DNA of 64,000 nt from positions 1,222,001-1,286,000 of the forward strand of contig NZ_MVAB01000001.1 in assembly GCF_002026305.1 (NCBI RefSeq). The letters run 5' to 3'. Each line of letters opens with the position of its first letter. The stretch's first letter is position 1. The position numbers were made by a program, and so were the translations under genes. The notes under the pieces are model-generated. The model searched no databases. It was not told where the DNA came from and was given only the letters and a program-made list of their open reading frames with translations. Origin of the DNA: Vagococcus martis. GTDB taxonomy: Bacteria; Bacillota; Bacilli; Lactobacillales; Vagococcaceae. Shown here piece by piece: positions 36,682 to 48,715 of this stretch.

Positions 36682-39435
36682 ATGAAAAAAAATAAATCAC
36701 TACTGAATCAACCAATGATTCGTCATGCATCTTTGTTTGGCACTGTCTTGTTGTCGTCTACAGCGCTTTTACCCGGTGTTACCGTGTTGGCTTCTGAGAG
36801 TATCCGTGATGACATATCAAATGCATCTAATGAAACAACTCAGGATAAAAAAGCAGCAAATCGTTGGACGTTGTTGTCTATTAGTGGAGAAAATGAGTGG
36901 ATAGAAAATAATCAGCCATTGGACTTAACTGTAAACTTAGAAGCTCATCAAGTCGAAAACCTAGATACTGTGATAAATGTATCGGCGAATACAGTGATTA
37001 AATCTGACGTAGCCGATTTATCAATAAAGGATGAGACGGGTAGAGTAATCGGAACGTATACTATTAATAGTGAGTTAAATCAATTATCATTAACATTTAC
37101 AGAAAAACAATTTACAAAAGCGATTATCCAAGTTCCTATAAATTTTAAAAAGGCTGATTTAAAGGAACAAACAGTGGCGTTCTCCGTTGGGGAAAGCGTC
37201 ACATCTAAAATAATTAAAACGATTGCTAATCCTCAAGAAGAAAATGCGACATCTGATTTATTAGAAGATTCTGTTGAACATCAGGACAATACAGTATCTG
37301 AATCAAGTCAGGTAGAAGAAACTGAGCGAGTGCCAGAGTCATCAGTAAATGAAGAAAAGGTGACCTATGAACAAACAACGGATTCAACAAGTGAATCAGT
37401 GTCTGTTATGGCATCAAGTGGTTTATTAGAAGATTCTGAAGAAACTACTGATTCTGAAGTAGAAACAAGTACAAATGAACCTGTTGAATCTGAAGATTCT
37501 ACAACAGACACTTCAAAAGAAGAACCAAAAGAAGAACCAAAAGAAGAACCAAAAGAAGAACCAAAAGAAGAACCAAAAGAAGAACCAAAAGAAGAACCAA
37601 AAGAAGAACCAAAAGAAGAACCAAAAGAAGAACCAAAAGAAGAACCAAAAGAAGAACCAAAAGAAGAACCAAAAGAAGAACCAAAAGAAGAACCAAAAGA
37701 AGAACCAAAACCAGCTACTATCGTAGTTCCAACACCAAAAGTAGGGCCACTTAAAGCGGCAACGCCTCAAGCGACTTTTATTGAAAGTATTGCTTCTCAC
37801 GCACAAAGTGTTGCAGCTGAAAATGACCTCTATGCATCCGTGATGATTGCTCAAGCTATTCTTGAAAGTGGTTATGGATCAAGCACATTGTCATTACCAC
37901 CAAATCATAATTTATTTGGCATTAAAGGGAAATATAATGGGCAGTCTGTAACGATGCAAACACAAGAGTTCTATAATGGTCAATACGTCACTATAAATGA
38001 TGCTTTTAGAAAGTATCCATCATACCGTGAGTCTTTGCAGGATAATGCTCATGTATTAAAAACGACATCATTTGCTCCGGGAGTTTATTTTTATTCAGGT
38101 GCGTGGAAGTCAAATACAAGTTCTTATATGGATGCGACTAAATGGTTAACCGGTAAATATGCGACAGATCCGACTTACAATATCAAATTAAACAATTTGA
38201 TTATGACTTATAATCTGACGCAATATGATGATGCTAGTTATACAGGACCCGTGACAACACCTACCGGGACAGGAAGTGACAACAATGGTGGTGGTCAAAG
38301 TAATTCATCTACAATGGGAGATTCTTCTACTTATACGGTGAAAAGTGGTGATACATTATATCGTATTGCGCAAAATTACGGTATGATCGTCCAAGAATTG
38401 AAACAACTGAATGGGTTAACAACGGATATGATTTATGTGGGACAACAACTAAAAGTCAAAGGAAATAGTGAAACACCTACAGTTGATTCTATTGTGGATG
38501 ATACTAGTTCAACTGAAAGTACTTCAAACAATAATAAGCCAAATAATTCAACTAGTTCAAACCATTCCTCAGCAACTTACACAGTGAAGAGTGGCGATAC
38601 ATTGTACCGAATTGCATTAAATAATGGTATGACTGTCCAAGAATTAAAACAATTAAATGGTTTAACGAGTGATTTAATCCGTGTAGGTCAACAACTAAAA
38701 ATTGCTGGTAAAACATCAAGCGGTAGCTCTTCTTCAACTAATTCATCAGAAAATACGGCGGCAAATACTACAAGTTATCAAGTTAAGCGCGGTGATACAC
38801 TGTATGGTATTGGTTTGAAATATGGCATTAGTGTTCAAGAATTAAAAAAATTGAATAACTTAAGTAGTGACACCATTTATATTGGTCAATCTTTAAAAGT
38901 TATCACAAAACAGAGCACGTCAACAACAGGTAATACTGAAAATAGTGCTCAAACGACGCATATTGTAAAACGTGGTGATACGTTGTATGGTATTGGTCTT
39001 AGATATAATGTTTCATCTAATGATATTAAACAATGGAATGGTTTAAATAGTGATTTGATTTATGTAGGTCAATCATTAAAAATTAATCAGTCAAGTAAAA
39101 CAAATACGACAACACCGGTTAAAACAACAGTAGGAAAATATACTGTTAAATCTGGTGACACACTTTATCGTATTGCATTAGATAATAAAACCACTGTTAA
39201 AGAATTAAAGAGAGTTAATAATTTAAGTAGCGACTTTATCTATGTTGGTCAACAGTTGACATTACCTGGTACTAGTAGTGATTCAGTATCTAAAAATACA
39301 CGTCACACAGTCAAAGCAGGGGAATCTTTGTGGGCAATTTCTAAAAAATACAACACAAGTGTGAGTCAACTGAAGAAGTGGAATAACTTATCCACGAATA
39401 TTATTTATGCCAATCAAGTCTTACGAGTAAGCTAG
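36682..39435 (+). CDS. Secreted N-acetylglucosaminidase (GH73) autolysin with six LysM modules
   Basis: 917 residues. The signal peptide ends near residue 38 (VLASES). A non-catalytic region and an acidic Ser/Thr/Glu-rich linker follow, then sixteen perfect EEPK repeats (near residues 280-343). The GH73 domain (about 365-515) contains the catalytic Glu in AQAILESGYGSS and the NLFGIKG motif. Six LysM domains (YTVKSGDTLYRIA-type) fill the C-terminus and bind peptidoglycan. The layout matches enterococcal AtlA-like autolysins that cut septal wall for daughter-cell separation. Confidence 0.9.
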   Translation: MKKNKSLLNQPMIRHASLFGTVLLSSTALLPGVTVLASESIRDDISNASNETTQDKKAANRWTLLSISGENEWIENNQPLDLTVNLEAHQVENLDTVINVSANTVIKSDVADLSIKDETGRVIGTYTINSELNQLSLTFTEKQFTKAIIQVPINFKKADLKEQTVAFSVGESVTSKIIKTIANPQEENATSDLLEDSVEHQDNTVSESSQVEETERVPESSVNEEKVTYEQTTDSTSESVSVMASSGLLEDSEETTDSEVETSTNEPVESEDSTTDTSKEEPKEEPKEEPKEEPKEEPKEEPKEEPKEEPKEEPKEEPKEEPKEEPKEEPKEEPKEEPKEEPKPATIVVPTPKVGPLKAATPQATFIESIASHAQSVAAENDLYASVMIAQAILESGYGSSTLSLPPNHNLFGIKGKYNGQSVTMQTQEFYNGQYVTINDAFRKYPSYRESLQDNAHVLKTTSFAPGVYFYSGAWKSNTSSYMDATKWLTGKYATDPTYNIKLNNLIMTYNLTQYDDASYTGPVTTPTGTGSDNNGGGQSNSSTMGDSSTYTVKSGDTLYRIAQNYGMIVQELKQLNGLTTDMIYVGQQLKVKGNSETPTVDSIVDDTSSTESTSNNNKPNNSTSSNHSSATYTVKSGDTLYRIALNNGMTVQELKQLNGLTSDLIRVGQQLKIAGKTSSGSSSSTNSSENTAANTTSYQVKRGDTLYGIGLKYGISVQELKKLNNLSSDTIYIGQSLKVITKQSTSTTGNTENSAQTTHIVKRGDTLYGIGLRYNVSSNDIKQWNGLNSDLIYVGQSLKINQSSKTNTTTPVKTTVGKYTVKSGDTLYRIALDNKTTVKELKRVNNLSSDFIYVGQQLTLPGTSSDSVSKNTRHTVKAGESLWAISKKYNTSVSQLKKWNNLSTNIIYANQVLRVS
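37519..37710 (+). repeat. Sixteen perfect tandem copies of a 12-bp unit
   Basis: GAAGAACCAAAA repeated 16 times without a mismatch, coding EEPK. In-frame slippage would change the linker length without breaking the protein. Confidence 0.97.
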
Positions 39436-39499
39436 TTGTCAAAGTAACATTCATTTGATATGATTAGTTTAATAATATCAAAACAAGTAGGTAAGAAGT

Positions 39500-39713
39500 A
39501 GTAAAATAGAAAGTTTTTAAGAGAGTATGTGGTTGGTGGAAACATACAAATGGACTATTTGAACTTGTCTTAAGAAAAAGTTACTTGTCGGAAAGTCTAT
39601 TTTCGTTAACATGGATTAGAGGTGTTCTAGTATATCTAGGCACAAATTTAGGTGGTACCACGTCAGTCAACGTCCTATGAAGACACAAGAGTGTTTTTGT
39701 AGGACGTTTTTTT
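39500..39713 (+). promoter_or_regulatory. T-box riboswitch (leucine type)
   Basis: The T-box core AGGTGGTACCACG is at 39650-39662. It is followed by a terminator stem (AACGTCCTA with TAGGACGTT plus T run, 39669-39713). The stem I region begins near AAGAGAG at 39519; GAACTTG at 39561 is a probable specifier region (CUU or UUG, both Leu). Uncharged tRNA-Leu would favour antitermination and leuS expression. The gap 39436-39738 holds nothing else. Confidence 0.92.
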
Positions 39714-39738
39714 ACATAAAATTTTAGGAGGAAGATTC

Positions 39739-42153
39739 ATGGCTTACAATCATTTACAAATTGAAAAAAAATGGCGCGACTATTGGAAAAAAGATCACAC
39801 GTTTAAAACAGGTGAAGAAACAGATAAACCAAATTTTTATGCACTAGATATGTTTCCTTACCCTTCAGGACAGGGGTTACATGTAGGGCATCCAAAAGGG
39901 TATACCTCAACAGATGTATTATCTCGCATGAAGCGAGCGCAAGGATTTAACGTGCTACATCCAATGGGGTGGGATGCGTTTGGTTTACCTGCTGAACAAT
40001 ATGCACTAGACACAGGAAATGACCCAGCTGAATTTACTGAAAAAAATATTCAAACCTTTAAACGCCAGTTTGATGCATTAGGCTTTAGTTTTGATTGGGA
40101 CCGTGAAATTAATACCACAGACCCTTCATACTACAAATGGACGCAATGGATTTTTACTAAAATGTTTGAAAAAGGACTAGCCTATGAAGCCGAAGTACCG
40201 GTTAACTGGTGTCCAGCTTTAGGAACCGTATTGGCTAATGAAGAAGTCATTGATGGAAAATCAGAACGTGGGGATCATCCAGTATACCGAGTTCCAATGA
40301 AACAATGGATGTTACGTATTACTGCTTATGCGGATCGTTTAATTGATGATTTAGAGTTAATTGATTGGCCAGAGAGTATTAAAGAGATGCAACGTAATTG
40401 GATTGGTCGTTCTGAAGGAGCGAATGTTAATTTTGACATTAAGGGAACAGACAAACAATTCACAGTATTTACAACGCGTCCTGATACATTATTTGGTGCA
40501 ACGTATGCTGTTATGGCACCTGAGCTTCCACTGGTTCAAGAAATTGTGACACCAGAACAAAAAGATGCAGTGGATGCTTATATCAAAGAAGCTGAAAAGA
40601 AAACAGATTTAGATCGTACTGAGTTATCAAAAGAAAAAACAGGTGTCTTTACAGGTGCTTATGCAGTAAACCCAGTGAATGGCAAAGAAATTCCAATTTG
40701 GATTGCGGATTATGTCTTATCAACTTATGGAACAGGGGCGATCATGGCCGTTCCAGCTCATGACGAACGTGACTATGAATTTGCGACAACATTTGATCTA
40801 GACATTGTTCCTGTTGTAGCTGGTGGAGATGTGTCAACTGAAGCATATACAGGAGATGGCGACCATATTAATTCAGACTTCTTAGATGGTATGAATAAAG
40901 AAGATGGTATTGCAACGATGATTAAGTGGTTGGAAAAAGAAGGCATCGGTGAACAAAAAACAAGTTATCGTTTGCGTGACTGGTTATTCTCTCGCCAACG
41001 TTATTGGGGTGAACCTATTCCAATTATTCATTGGGAAGATGGAACGATGACAGCTGTTCCTGAAGAGGAGCTGCCATTAGTATTGCCAAAATCAAATGAT
41101 ATTAAACCTAGTGGAACAGGTGAATCGCCATTAGCTAATATGACGGAGTGGATTAATGTTGTAGATGAAAAAACTGGCATGAAAGGTCGTCGTGAAACGA
41201 ATACTATGCCACAATGGGCAGGTAGCTCATGGTATTACTTGCGTTTTATTGACCCACATAATGACGAACAATTAGCAGACCCAGAAAAACTAAAAGAATG
41301 GATGCCTGTTGATGTTTATTTAGGTGGAGCAGAACATGCGGTACTTCATTTACTATATGCTCGTTTCTGGCATAAATTTTTATATGATATTGGAGTAGTG
41401 GAAACAAAAGAACCATTCCAAAAATTATATAATCAAGGCATGATTTTAGGTGAAAACAATGAAAAAATGTCGAAATCAAAAGGAAATGTGGTTAATCCAG
41501 ATGATATCGTAGAGCAATATGGTGCTGATACATTACGTTTATATGAAATGTTTATGGGACCACTTGATGGCTCAATTGCATGGAGCGAAAAAGGGTTAGA
41601 AGGAAGTCGTAAATTCTTAGACCGTGTATGGCGTTTGTTTATCGACGAAAACTTTGTCTTACGCGATCGTATCACGAAACACAATGATGAAGCATTGACA
41701 AAAGTGTATCATCAAACAGTGAAAAAAGTGACAGAAGATTATACGAACCTACATTTTAATACAGCGATTTCTCAATTAATGACATTTGTAAATGAAGCTT
41801 ATAAAGCAGAAGCGCTACCTGTTGAGTATATGAACGGGTTCTTACAATTACTAGCTCCTGTTGCACCATTCCTCTCAGAAGAATTATGGGAAAGAATGGG
41901 CAATGAAGGATCTATCAGTTATGTCGCTTGGCCAACTTATGATGAATCAGCCTTAGTTGAAGACACAGTTGAAGTAATTTTCCAAGTGAATGGAAAAGTT
42001 CGTGGGAAAGAAGTAGTTGCTCGTGATCTATCCAAAGAGGAATTAGAAACTATCGCTATGGAAAATAATGCGGTGAAAGGTCAACTTGATGGAAAAACGA
42101 TTCGTAAAGTGATTGTTGTGCCAAATAAATTAGTTAATATTGTGGCTAATTAA
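39739..42153 (+). CDS. leuS: Leucyl-tRNA synthetase
   Basis: 804 residues, the full bacterial length. Class I signatures: HIGH-type GLHVGHP near residue 45 and [10 protein letters not shown] near 577. The editing domain includes [18 protein letters not shown] near 250. It charges tRNA-Leu. AGGAGG lies just before the ATG, and the T-box controls transcription. Confidence 0.97.
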   Translation: MAYNHLQIEKKWRDYWKKDHTFKTGEETDKPNFYALDMFPYPSGQGLHVGHPKGYTSTDVLSRMKRAQGFNVLHPMGWDAFGLPAEQYALDTGNDPAEFTEKNIQTFKRQFDALGFSFDWDREINTTDPSYYKWTQWIFTKMFEKGLAYEAEVPVNWCPALGTVLANEEVIDGKSERGDHPVYRVPMKQWMLRITAYADRLIDDLELIDWPESIKEMQRNWIGRSEGANVNFDIKGTDKQFTVFTTRPDTLFGATYAVMAPELPLVQEIVTPEQKDAVDAYIKEAEKKTDLDRTELSKEKTGVFTGAYAVNPVNGKEIPIWIADYVLSTYGTGAIMAVPAHDERDYEFATTFDLDIVPVVAGGDVSTEAYTGDGDHINSDFLDGMNKEDGIATMIKWLEKEGIGEQKTSYRLRDWLFSRQRYWGEPIPIIHWEDGTMTAVPEEELPLVLPKSNDIKPSGTGESPLANMTEWINVVDEKTGMKGRRETNTMPQWAGSSWYYLRFIDPHNDEQLADPEKLKEWMPVDVYLGGAEHAVLHLLYARFWHKFLYDIGVVETKEPFQKLYNQGMILGENNEKMSKSKGNVVNPDDIVEQYGADTLRLYEMFMGPLDGSIAWSEKGLEGSRKFLDRVWRLFIDENFVLRDRITKHNDEALTKVYHQTVKKVTEDYTNLHFNTAISQLMTFVNEAYKAEALPVEYMNGFLQLLAPVAPFLSEELWERMGNEGSISYVAWPTYDESALVEDTVEVIFQVNGKVRGKEVVARDLSKEELETIAMENNAVKGQLDGKTIRKVIVVPNKLVNIVAN

Positions 42154-42202
42154 AGTTAAGAATACGTTTAAATCCATTAAAAGTGTTTGCATAAACGTAC
42201 AA

Positions 42203-42229
42203 TTGTCGATACAATTAGAGCAGTATAAT
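42203..42229 (+). promoter_or_regulatory. Probable promoter of the flippase gene
   Basis: TTGTCG and TATAAT with a 15-bp spacer; the leader to the ATG at 42250 would be only about 15 nt. Confidence 0.45.
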
Positions 42230-42249
42230 GAAGAAAGTTGGTTAGAATC

Positions 42250-43896
42250 ATGCCAAATCAAAACACTTCTTTTGAGGAGACTGAAAAAGAGTTGAATGCA
42301 AAGGAAAAAATGGTTCGTGGCTCTTTATGGATGACAATAGGAAATGTTTTTTCTAGATTACTAGGTGCAGCGTATGTCATCCCATGGTATGCATGGATGG
42401 GCACGGATGCTAATATAGCAAACGCCTTATTTAATAAAGGGTATAACATTTACGCCTTATTTTTAATGATCGCAACAGCTGGTATTCCAGGTGCGATTGC
42501 AAAACAAATTTCACATTATAATTCGTTAAATGAGTATGGTATTAGCCGACGTTTATTTAGACGGACGATGGTAATAATGGGTGTGTTTGGTGTTGCCTGT
42601 TCGGGAGTCATGTATTTGTTTGCCCCAATTTTGGCGGATGGAAACGCTGATTTAATTCCAGTGATGCGAGCTCTAAGTGCAGCTATCTTGATTTTTCCAA
42701 TGATGAGTGTCATTCGTGGGTATTTTCAAGGGAATCAAAATATGATGCCTTCTGCGGTATCACAAATTATTGAACAGATTGCCCGAGTATTTTATATGTT
42801 ACTTATGACGTTTATTATTATGAAAGTGACAACAGGTGATTATGTTGATGCTGTTATCCAATCAACCTTTGCTGCGTTTATCGGAATGCTTGGTGCATTT
42901 GCTGCATTAATTTGGTTTTATAGTAAACAAAAATCACGTATGAATTACTTGGTTGAAAATAGTAATAATGAGGTAGAAATCTCTGAAAATCATTTGATTA
43001 AAGAGATGATTAAACAAGCGATTCCGTTTATTATCGTTGGTTCTGCCATTACCTTGTTTAAGTTGGTTGACCAATACACATTTGAAAGAATGATGGCAAG
43101 CTTTACAAATTATTCACCGAAACAATTAGAAGCTTTGTTTAGTATTTTTAGTGCAAACCCTGATAAATTGGTTATGATTACGGTATCTTTAGCTACAGGG
43201 ATGGCTATGACAAGCTTGCCTCTTGTGACAGAAGCATATACAAAAAATGAAAAACCTGAATTAGCTAAATTAATTAGTGATAACATTCAGCTGCTACTTT
43301 TCATCATGGTACCAGCGATATTAGGAATGATTGTTTTAGCAAGACCTATGTACGCTTTATTTTATATACCAGAAACACTAGGCGTGAGTGTGCTGATTGA
43401 AGCTAGTTTGGTTGGTCTTGTGATGGGGTACTTCATTCTGATTTCAACGACATTACAGGGATTGTACCAAAACCGAGAGGCGATCTTATTATTGGGTATA
43501 GGGTTAATCATAAAATTAGTTCTACAATACCCAATGATTCGTATGTTTGAAACATACGGTCCACTTATTGCGACAGCCATTGGTTTAGGTGTAGCTGCAA
43601 TGTTTATGACACGTTCGATTTACCGAATTACCAAATTTGATTTAGCAATGACAGCAAAAAGAACTTTATTAATCGTGATTTTAGGGGCGATTATGTCACT
43701 TGTTACTTGGCTTGTCAGAAGTGGGCTATACATGATGTTAAGTCCTGATAGAAAATTTCAAGCCTTTATTATCATTATGATATGTGTGGTATTTGGTATT
43801 ATCAGTTATGGTTGGTTAGTACTACGTGTGAGATTAGCAGATCAATTACTTGGCCCAAAAGCACGAAAATATCGTCGGAAATTTAGAATAAAATAA
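42250..43896 (+). CDS. ytgP: MurJ/YtgP-type polysaccharide or lipid II flippase
   Basis: 548 residues from the ATG at 42250. No strong ribosome site is visible, and a TTG at 42238 is an alternative start. About 14 membrane helices of the MOP superfamily. The N-terminal KMVRGSLWMTIGNVFSRLLGAAYVIPW is characteristic of the YtgP/SpoVB group, with IRGYFQGNQNMMPSAVSQIIEQIARV near residue 155. Streptococcal YtgP is the lipid II flippase MurJ; that role is likely but inferred. Confidence 0.82.
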   Translation: MPNQNTSFEETEKELNAKEKMVRGSLWMTIGNVFSRLLGAAYVIPWYAWMGTDANIANALFNKGYNIYALFLMIATAGIPGAIAKQISHYNSLNEYGISRRLFRRTMVIMGVFGVACSGVMYLFAPILADGNADLIPVMRALSAAILIFPMMSVIRGYFQGNQNMMPSAVSQIIEQIARVFYMLLMTFIIMKVTTGDYVDAVIQSTFAAFIGMLGAFAALIWFYSKQKSRMNYLVENSNNEVEISENHLIKEMIKQAIPFIIVGSAITLFKLVDQYTFERMMASFTNYSPKQLEALFSIFSANPDKLVMITVSLATGMAMTSLPLVTEAYTKNEKPELAKLISDNIQLLLFIMVPAILGMIVLARPMYALFYIPETLGVSVLIEASLVGLVMGYFILISTTLQGLYQNREAILLLGIGLIIKLVLQYPMIRMFETYGPLIATAIGLGVAAMFMTRSIYRITKFDLAMTAKRTLLIVILGAIMSLVTWLVRSGLYMMLSPDRKFQAFIIIMICVVFGIISYGWLVLRVRLADQLLGPKARKYRRKFRIK

Positions 43897-43900
43897 ACAG

Positions 43901-43930
43901 GAAGAACATCTATTTAGGTGTTCTTTCTTG
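43901..43930 (+). terminator. Weak terminator-like hairpin
   Basis: GAAGAACA pairs with TGTTCTTT, then a short T-rich stretch, between the flippase and rsuA. Confidence 0.4.
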
Positions 43931-43948
43931 CATTAGGAGAAGAAATAG

Positions 43949-44671
43949 ATGCGTTTAGATAAGTTTTTAAGTCATACAGGATTTGGTAGTCGTAAAGAAG
44001 TAAAAGAGTTACTGAAGAAAAAGCGAGTGACGGTCAATCAAACGATGATAAGAGATGCTAAATTTTCAGTTAATGAAAACGAGGATGAGGTCTGTGTCGA
44101 CGGACAGCCTATTTTATATGAAAAATATGTTTATTACATGTTAAATAAACCTAAAGGAGTGATTTCTGCGACAGAGGACGCATCCTCTCGAACAGTGATT
44201 GATTTAGTTAAAGCAGATGATTATAAAAAGGGATTGTTTCCAGTGGGAAGACTAGATAAAGATACGACTGGTTTACTGTTGTTAACTAATGATGGTCCTT
44301 TGGCTCATGATTTATTATCTCCCAAAAAGAAAGTGCCAAAGTTGTATCAAGCCTTGGTTCAAGGAGAGATGACGAAAGAAGATAGTGAGATTTTTTCTAG
44401 TGGAAGTATCCAGCTAGATGGTGAAAAGTGTTTACCAGCGACATTAACAATTTTATCTATTGATATGGAAAAAAAACAAACCCTTATTCATTTAGAAATT
44501 ATGGAAGGCAAGTATCATCAAGTGAAAAGAATGGTTGAAGCTGTTGGGAAAAAAGTCATAGAGCTTGAAAGACTTGAAATGGCAAATCTGACACTAGATA
44601 AAGAGTTACCTCGAGGAAAGTATCGCCCATTAACTGAAAATGAGCTGAAATTGTTAAAAAATAACGAATAA
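43949..44671 (+). CDS. rsuA: 16S rRNA pseudouridine synthase (RsuA family)
   Basis: 240 residues. An N-terminal S4 RNA-binding domain (MRLDKFLSHTGFGSRKEVKELLK) precedes the catalytic domain with GRLDKDTTGLLLLTNDG; the Asp near residue 103 is catalytic. YHQVKRMVEAVGKKV near residue 190 is also typical. It isomerises a uridine in 16S rRNA (U516-type), inferred from the family. GGAGAAG is the ribosome site. Confidence 0.9.
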   Translation: MRLDKFLSHTGFGSRKEVKELLKKKRVTVNQTMIRDAKFSVNENEDEVCVDGQPILYEKYVYYMLNKPKGVISATEDASSRTVIDLVKADDYKKGLFPVGRLDKDTTGLLLLTNDGPLAHDLLSPKKKVPKLYQALVQGEMTKEDSEIFSSGSIQLDGEKCLPATLTILSIDMEKKQTLIHLEIMEGKYHQVKRMVEAVGKKVIELERLEMANLTLDKELPRGKYRPLTENELKLLKNNE

Positions 44672-44731
44672 ACCCGCTTAAATCCTAAATTATATTATCT
44701 AAAACATCGAAAAAATGATATGATAAAGTAA

Positions 44732-46165
<1,434 letters not shown>

Positions 46166-46170
46166 GAAAC

Positions 46171-46215
46171 AAAATCCCATCAGTTCAATCATGAACTGAT
46201 GGGATTTTGTTTTAA
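46171..46215. terminator. Bidirectional terminator
   Basis: A 17-bp perfect stem (AAAATCCCATCAGTTCA with its complement), 4-nt loop, then T run; between convergent pepV and the GDPD gene. Confidence 0.93.
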
Positions 46216-47009
46216 TGAAAGAAAGAAGCATGTGCTTTTTTTTCGAGTTCAATAGCTTTTGCTGTATAGTTTGTAAAATAAGAATCAGCTCCAAGGTTAG
46301 TTGCTTTGTTAATATCTGCCATACTATTTAGCGTCCAAAAGTTAGCCTGTTTATTAGCTTCGTGAATTATCTTAATGATGTCTTTTGTCATAAATTTAGT
46401 GTTTAAAGATATAATATCTACATAGTCAGCCTTACATGCATTTTGTGCTTCAATATCATCTTTTGCTAAAAGTAAAGTGGTCATTTTAGGAAAGGTTTGT
46501 TTAATTTTATTTAGACTAGTTAGTGTTCTAGCTTGAATAATCACAAAATCTTCCATGTTATTTTGTCTGATGATGTTGTTAAATAAATCGATTTGTTTAT
46601 CGTTTTCTTTTAGTTCAATGACATAATGAGTTGTTTTTTTGTAACGGTCAAATACATCTTGTAAGCGTAGAATGCGATTATTATCGCTTGTTCTAAGTTG
46701 ATTAATTTCTTCATCAGTCATATCAGAATACAGGCGATCGACACCTGTGAGACGTTTAGCGTTATCATCGTGAGAAACATAGAGAGTTCCATCCTTTGAT
46801 GTGACTAAATCTTGTTCGATGTTATGTGAACCATATAGTAGAGCTAAATCATAGGCAGGAAAGCTATGCTCGGTTTCCTCACCACTTGCTCCGCGGTGTG
46901 AGTATATTTTATTGATAATTTTTTGGTTTGAATGTTTTTGTATCAAAATTACTCCTAATACACAAAGACTTGCTAAAAGCACAGTTATAATATATTTTTT
47001 CTTTTTCAT
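46212..47009 (-). CDS. Glycerophosphodiester phosphodiesterase, membrane-anchored
   Basis: 265 residues from the ATG at 47009, 6 nt after AGGGAGTG; upstream in-frame codons run into the IS1182 element and are not real. One N-terminal membrane helix, then a GDPD domain: YSHRGASGEETEHSFPAYDLA (catalytic His) near residue 40, QDLVTSKDGTLYVSHDD near 72 and YVIELKE near 128. It hydrolyses glycerophosphodiesters, possibly of lipoteichoic acid or phospholipid origin. The IS lies only 43 bp upstream, so its native promoter may be displaced. Confidence 0.87.
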   Translation of the reverse strand: MKKKKYIITVLLASLCVLGVILIQKHSNQKIINKIYSHRGASGEETEHSFPAYDLALLYGSHNIEQDLVTSKDGTLYVSHDDNAKRLTGVDRLYSDMTDEEINQLRTSDNNRILRLQDVFDRYKKTTHYVIELKENDKQIDLFNNIIRQNNMEDFVIIQARTLTSLNKIKQTFPKMTTLLLAKDDIEAQNACKADYVDIISLNTKFMTKDIIKIIHEANKQANFWTLNSMADINKATNLGADSYFTNYTAKAIELEKKAHASFFH

Positions 47010-47029
47010 GAGACACTCCCTTGTATTGG

Positions 47030-48715
47030 TTATAACATAAAAAAAGAAAAAAGAGGCTGACCCAAAAGTCTCTTTACAGAAAACAAGCATTCCAAAATGA
47101 AACCTCTCATTTCAGAATGCTTGTTTTTTCGTGCTCTCTCACTAATATCCTTCCTATTTTTTCTCAGTTTTCTTAAATTTAGTGCCATTAACGCAAATCC
47201 CAGCTCCTGTGAAATCTTATCTTTTCCTCTTACAGAGAATCGATTGAATGCCAAATTAGCCTTCAGATTTCCAAAGGCTGGTTCAACATCTATTTTTCTT
47301 TGACGGTATATTTCTCCTGTGACATCCTCTTTCAAAAGCTCTCTTACGTGAGCCTTAAAATATTCCCAATTCCCATTTCTTTGAATCACTCGATTTTTAC
47401 TACTCTTCGCACGAGTACATAATGCTCTAACTGGGCAATTTAAACAAGACTCACATTCATACATTTTAAGTTGTCTTTTGAATCCAGATTTATCTGTTCG
47501 AGTAGAGTAATTTCTAAATTTGACTTCTCGATTATTCGGGCAAATATAAGTATCTGCCAATTCATTATAAATCCAGTTATCTGGAATAAATGGATTTTGT
47601 TTGTATTTTTTAGTGTGTTCTTTCTGATACATTGTATAAGTAATTAATGGAGTTCTTTCAAAATCATCTAAAATTGCTTGATAGTTTTCTTCACTACCAT
47701 AACCTGCGTCAGCCACAATGTATTTAGGTAAGTCAAAATAAGATTTCTTGATAGTATCTAAGAAAGGAATCATTGTTTTAAAATCCGTTGGATTTGAAAA
47801 TGTTTCATATGCTAAAACGTATTGATGATTGGTTGCAATTTGAACGTTATATCCAGGTTTTAACTGACCATTCATCATGTGGTCATCTTTCATTCTCATA
47901 AAAGTGGCATCATGATCTGTTTTAGAGTAGCTATTTCTACCGTCATAAATATCATGTTGTTCTTTATATTTTTGCTTTCTATAGATAAAGTCAGAAAAAG
48001 CTTTCAATGCTTTTTTAGGCTCTTTACGCTCAGAACGAAGTTCTTTTCTCTCTTGAACATCTGAAGTATTTTCAATTTTAGTACTTAAATCACTTACTTT
48101 CATTTCCAACTCATCAATGATTTGTTTTAAATTTTCTGTGTTTAACTCATCATCTTCTGAACAAATAGATGGAATAATTTGCTCTTCTACAAGTTGTTGG
48201 TAATAGGACTTTGACTTCTCTCTCAAAGATTCTTCATAGCGTTGTGTGCTCTTTTTCCAAACGAAGGTATATTTATTTGCGTTGGCTTCTAACTTTGTTC
48301 CATCAATAAAAATAGCTTCTTCATCAATTAATTGTTGAGAAACAAGCTGATTTCTAAATTGAATAAAACATTCTTGAAGTATCGGTTGAACCAGTGGGTT
48401 CACTCTGAATCGATTAATTGTTCTGAAGTTATGTGTCTGTGATTGCGTTAACCACATGGCACGAATGCTATCTTTAGACATAGCTTCTATCTTTCTGCCT
48501 GAAAAAATAGATTGAGTGTAGCCACACAGAATAAGCTTCAACATCATTTTTGGATGATAAGACGAAGTTCCCATTCGATGCTCAAAAACTGAGAACACAT
48601 CCACAGGGATATTTTCTACTAATTCATCAATCGCAAAAGCGATATCATTTTCTTCTAAATAAATATCTAAATTCAGTGATAAAGTAACCTGTTTCGTGTT
48701 ATAATTCTTATACAT
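47030..48715 (-). CDS. IS1182-family transposase
   Basis: 561 residues from the ATG at 48715, after AAGGAGTG. The N-terminal DUF772-like part has MLKLILCGYTQSIFSGRKIE. The DDE core has DGTKLEANANKYTF near residue 140, IVADAGYGSEENYQAI near 338 and YRQRKIDVEPAFGNLKANL near 490, with a zinc-like CESCLNCPVRALC. The frame reads through the terminal repeat (GQPLF) and stops 23 bp outside the element, so the last few residues come from host DNA. Confidence 0.92.
   Translation of the reverse strand: MYKNYNTKQVTLSLNLDIYLEENDIAFAIDELVENIPVDVFSVFEHRMGTSSYHPKMMLKLILCGYTQSIFSGRKIEAMSKDSIRAMWLTQSQTHNFRTINRFRVNPLVQPILQECFIQFRNQLVSQQLIDEEAIFIDGTKLEANANKYTFVWKKSTQRYEESLREKSKSYYQQLVEEQIIPSICSEDDELNTENLKQIIDELEMKVSDLSTKIENTSDVQERKELRSERKEPKKALKAFSDFIYRKQKYKEQHDIYDGRNSYSKTDHDATFMRMKDDHMMNGQLKPGYNVQIATNHQYVLAYETFSNPTDFKTMIPFLDTIKKSYFDLPKYIVADAGYGSEENYQAILDDFERTPLITYTMYQKEHTKKYKQNPFIPDNWIYNELADTYICPNNREVKFRNYSTRTDKSGFKRQLKMYECESCLNCPVRALCTRAKSSKNRVIQRNGNWEYFKAHVRELLKEDVTGEIYRQRKIDVEPAFGNLKANLAFNRFSVRGKDKISQELGFALMALNLRKLRKNRKDISERARKNKHSEMRGFILECLFSVKRLLGQPLFSFFML

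Noticed and set aside
37499-37854. Minus-strand and shifted-frame coding regions over the 12-bp repeat
   Set aside because: Homopolymer-like products (VLLL or FWFF) caused by the repeat, with no ribosome site.
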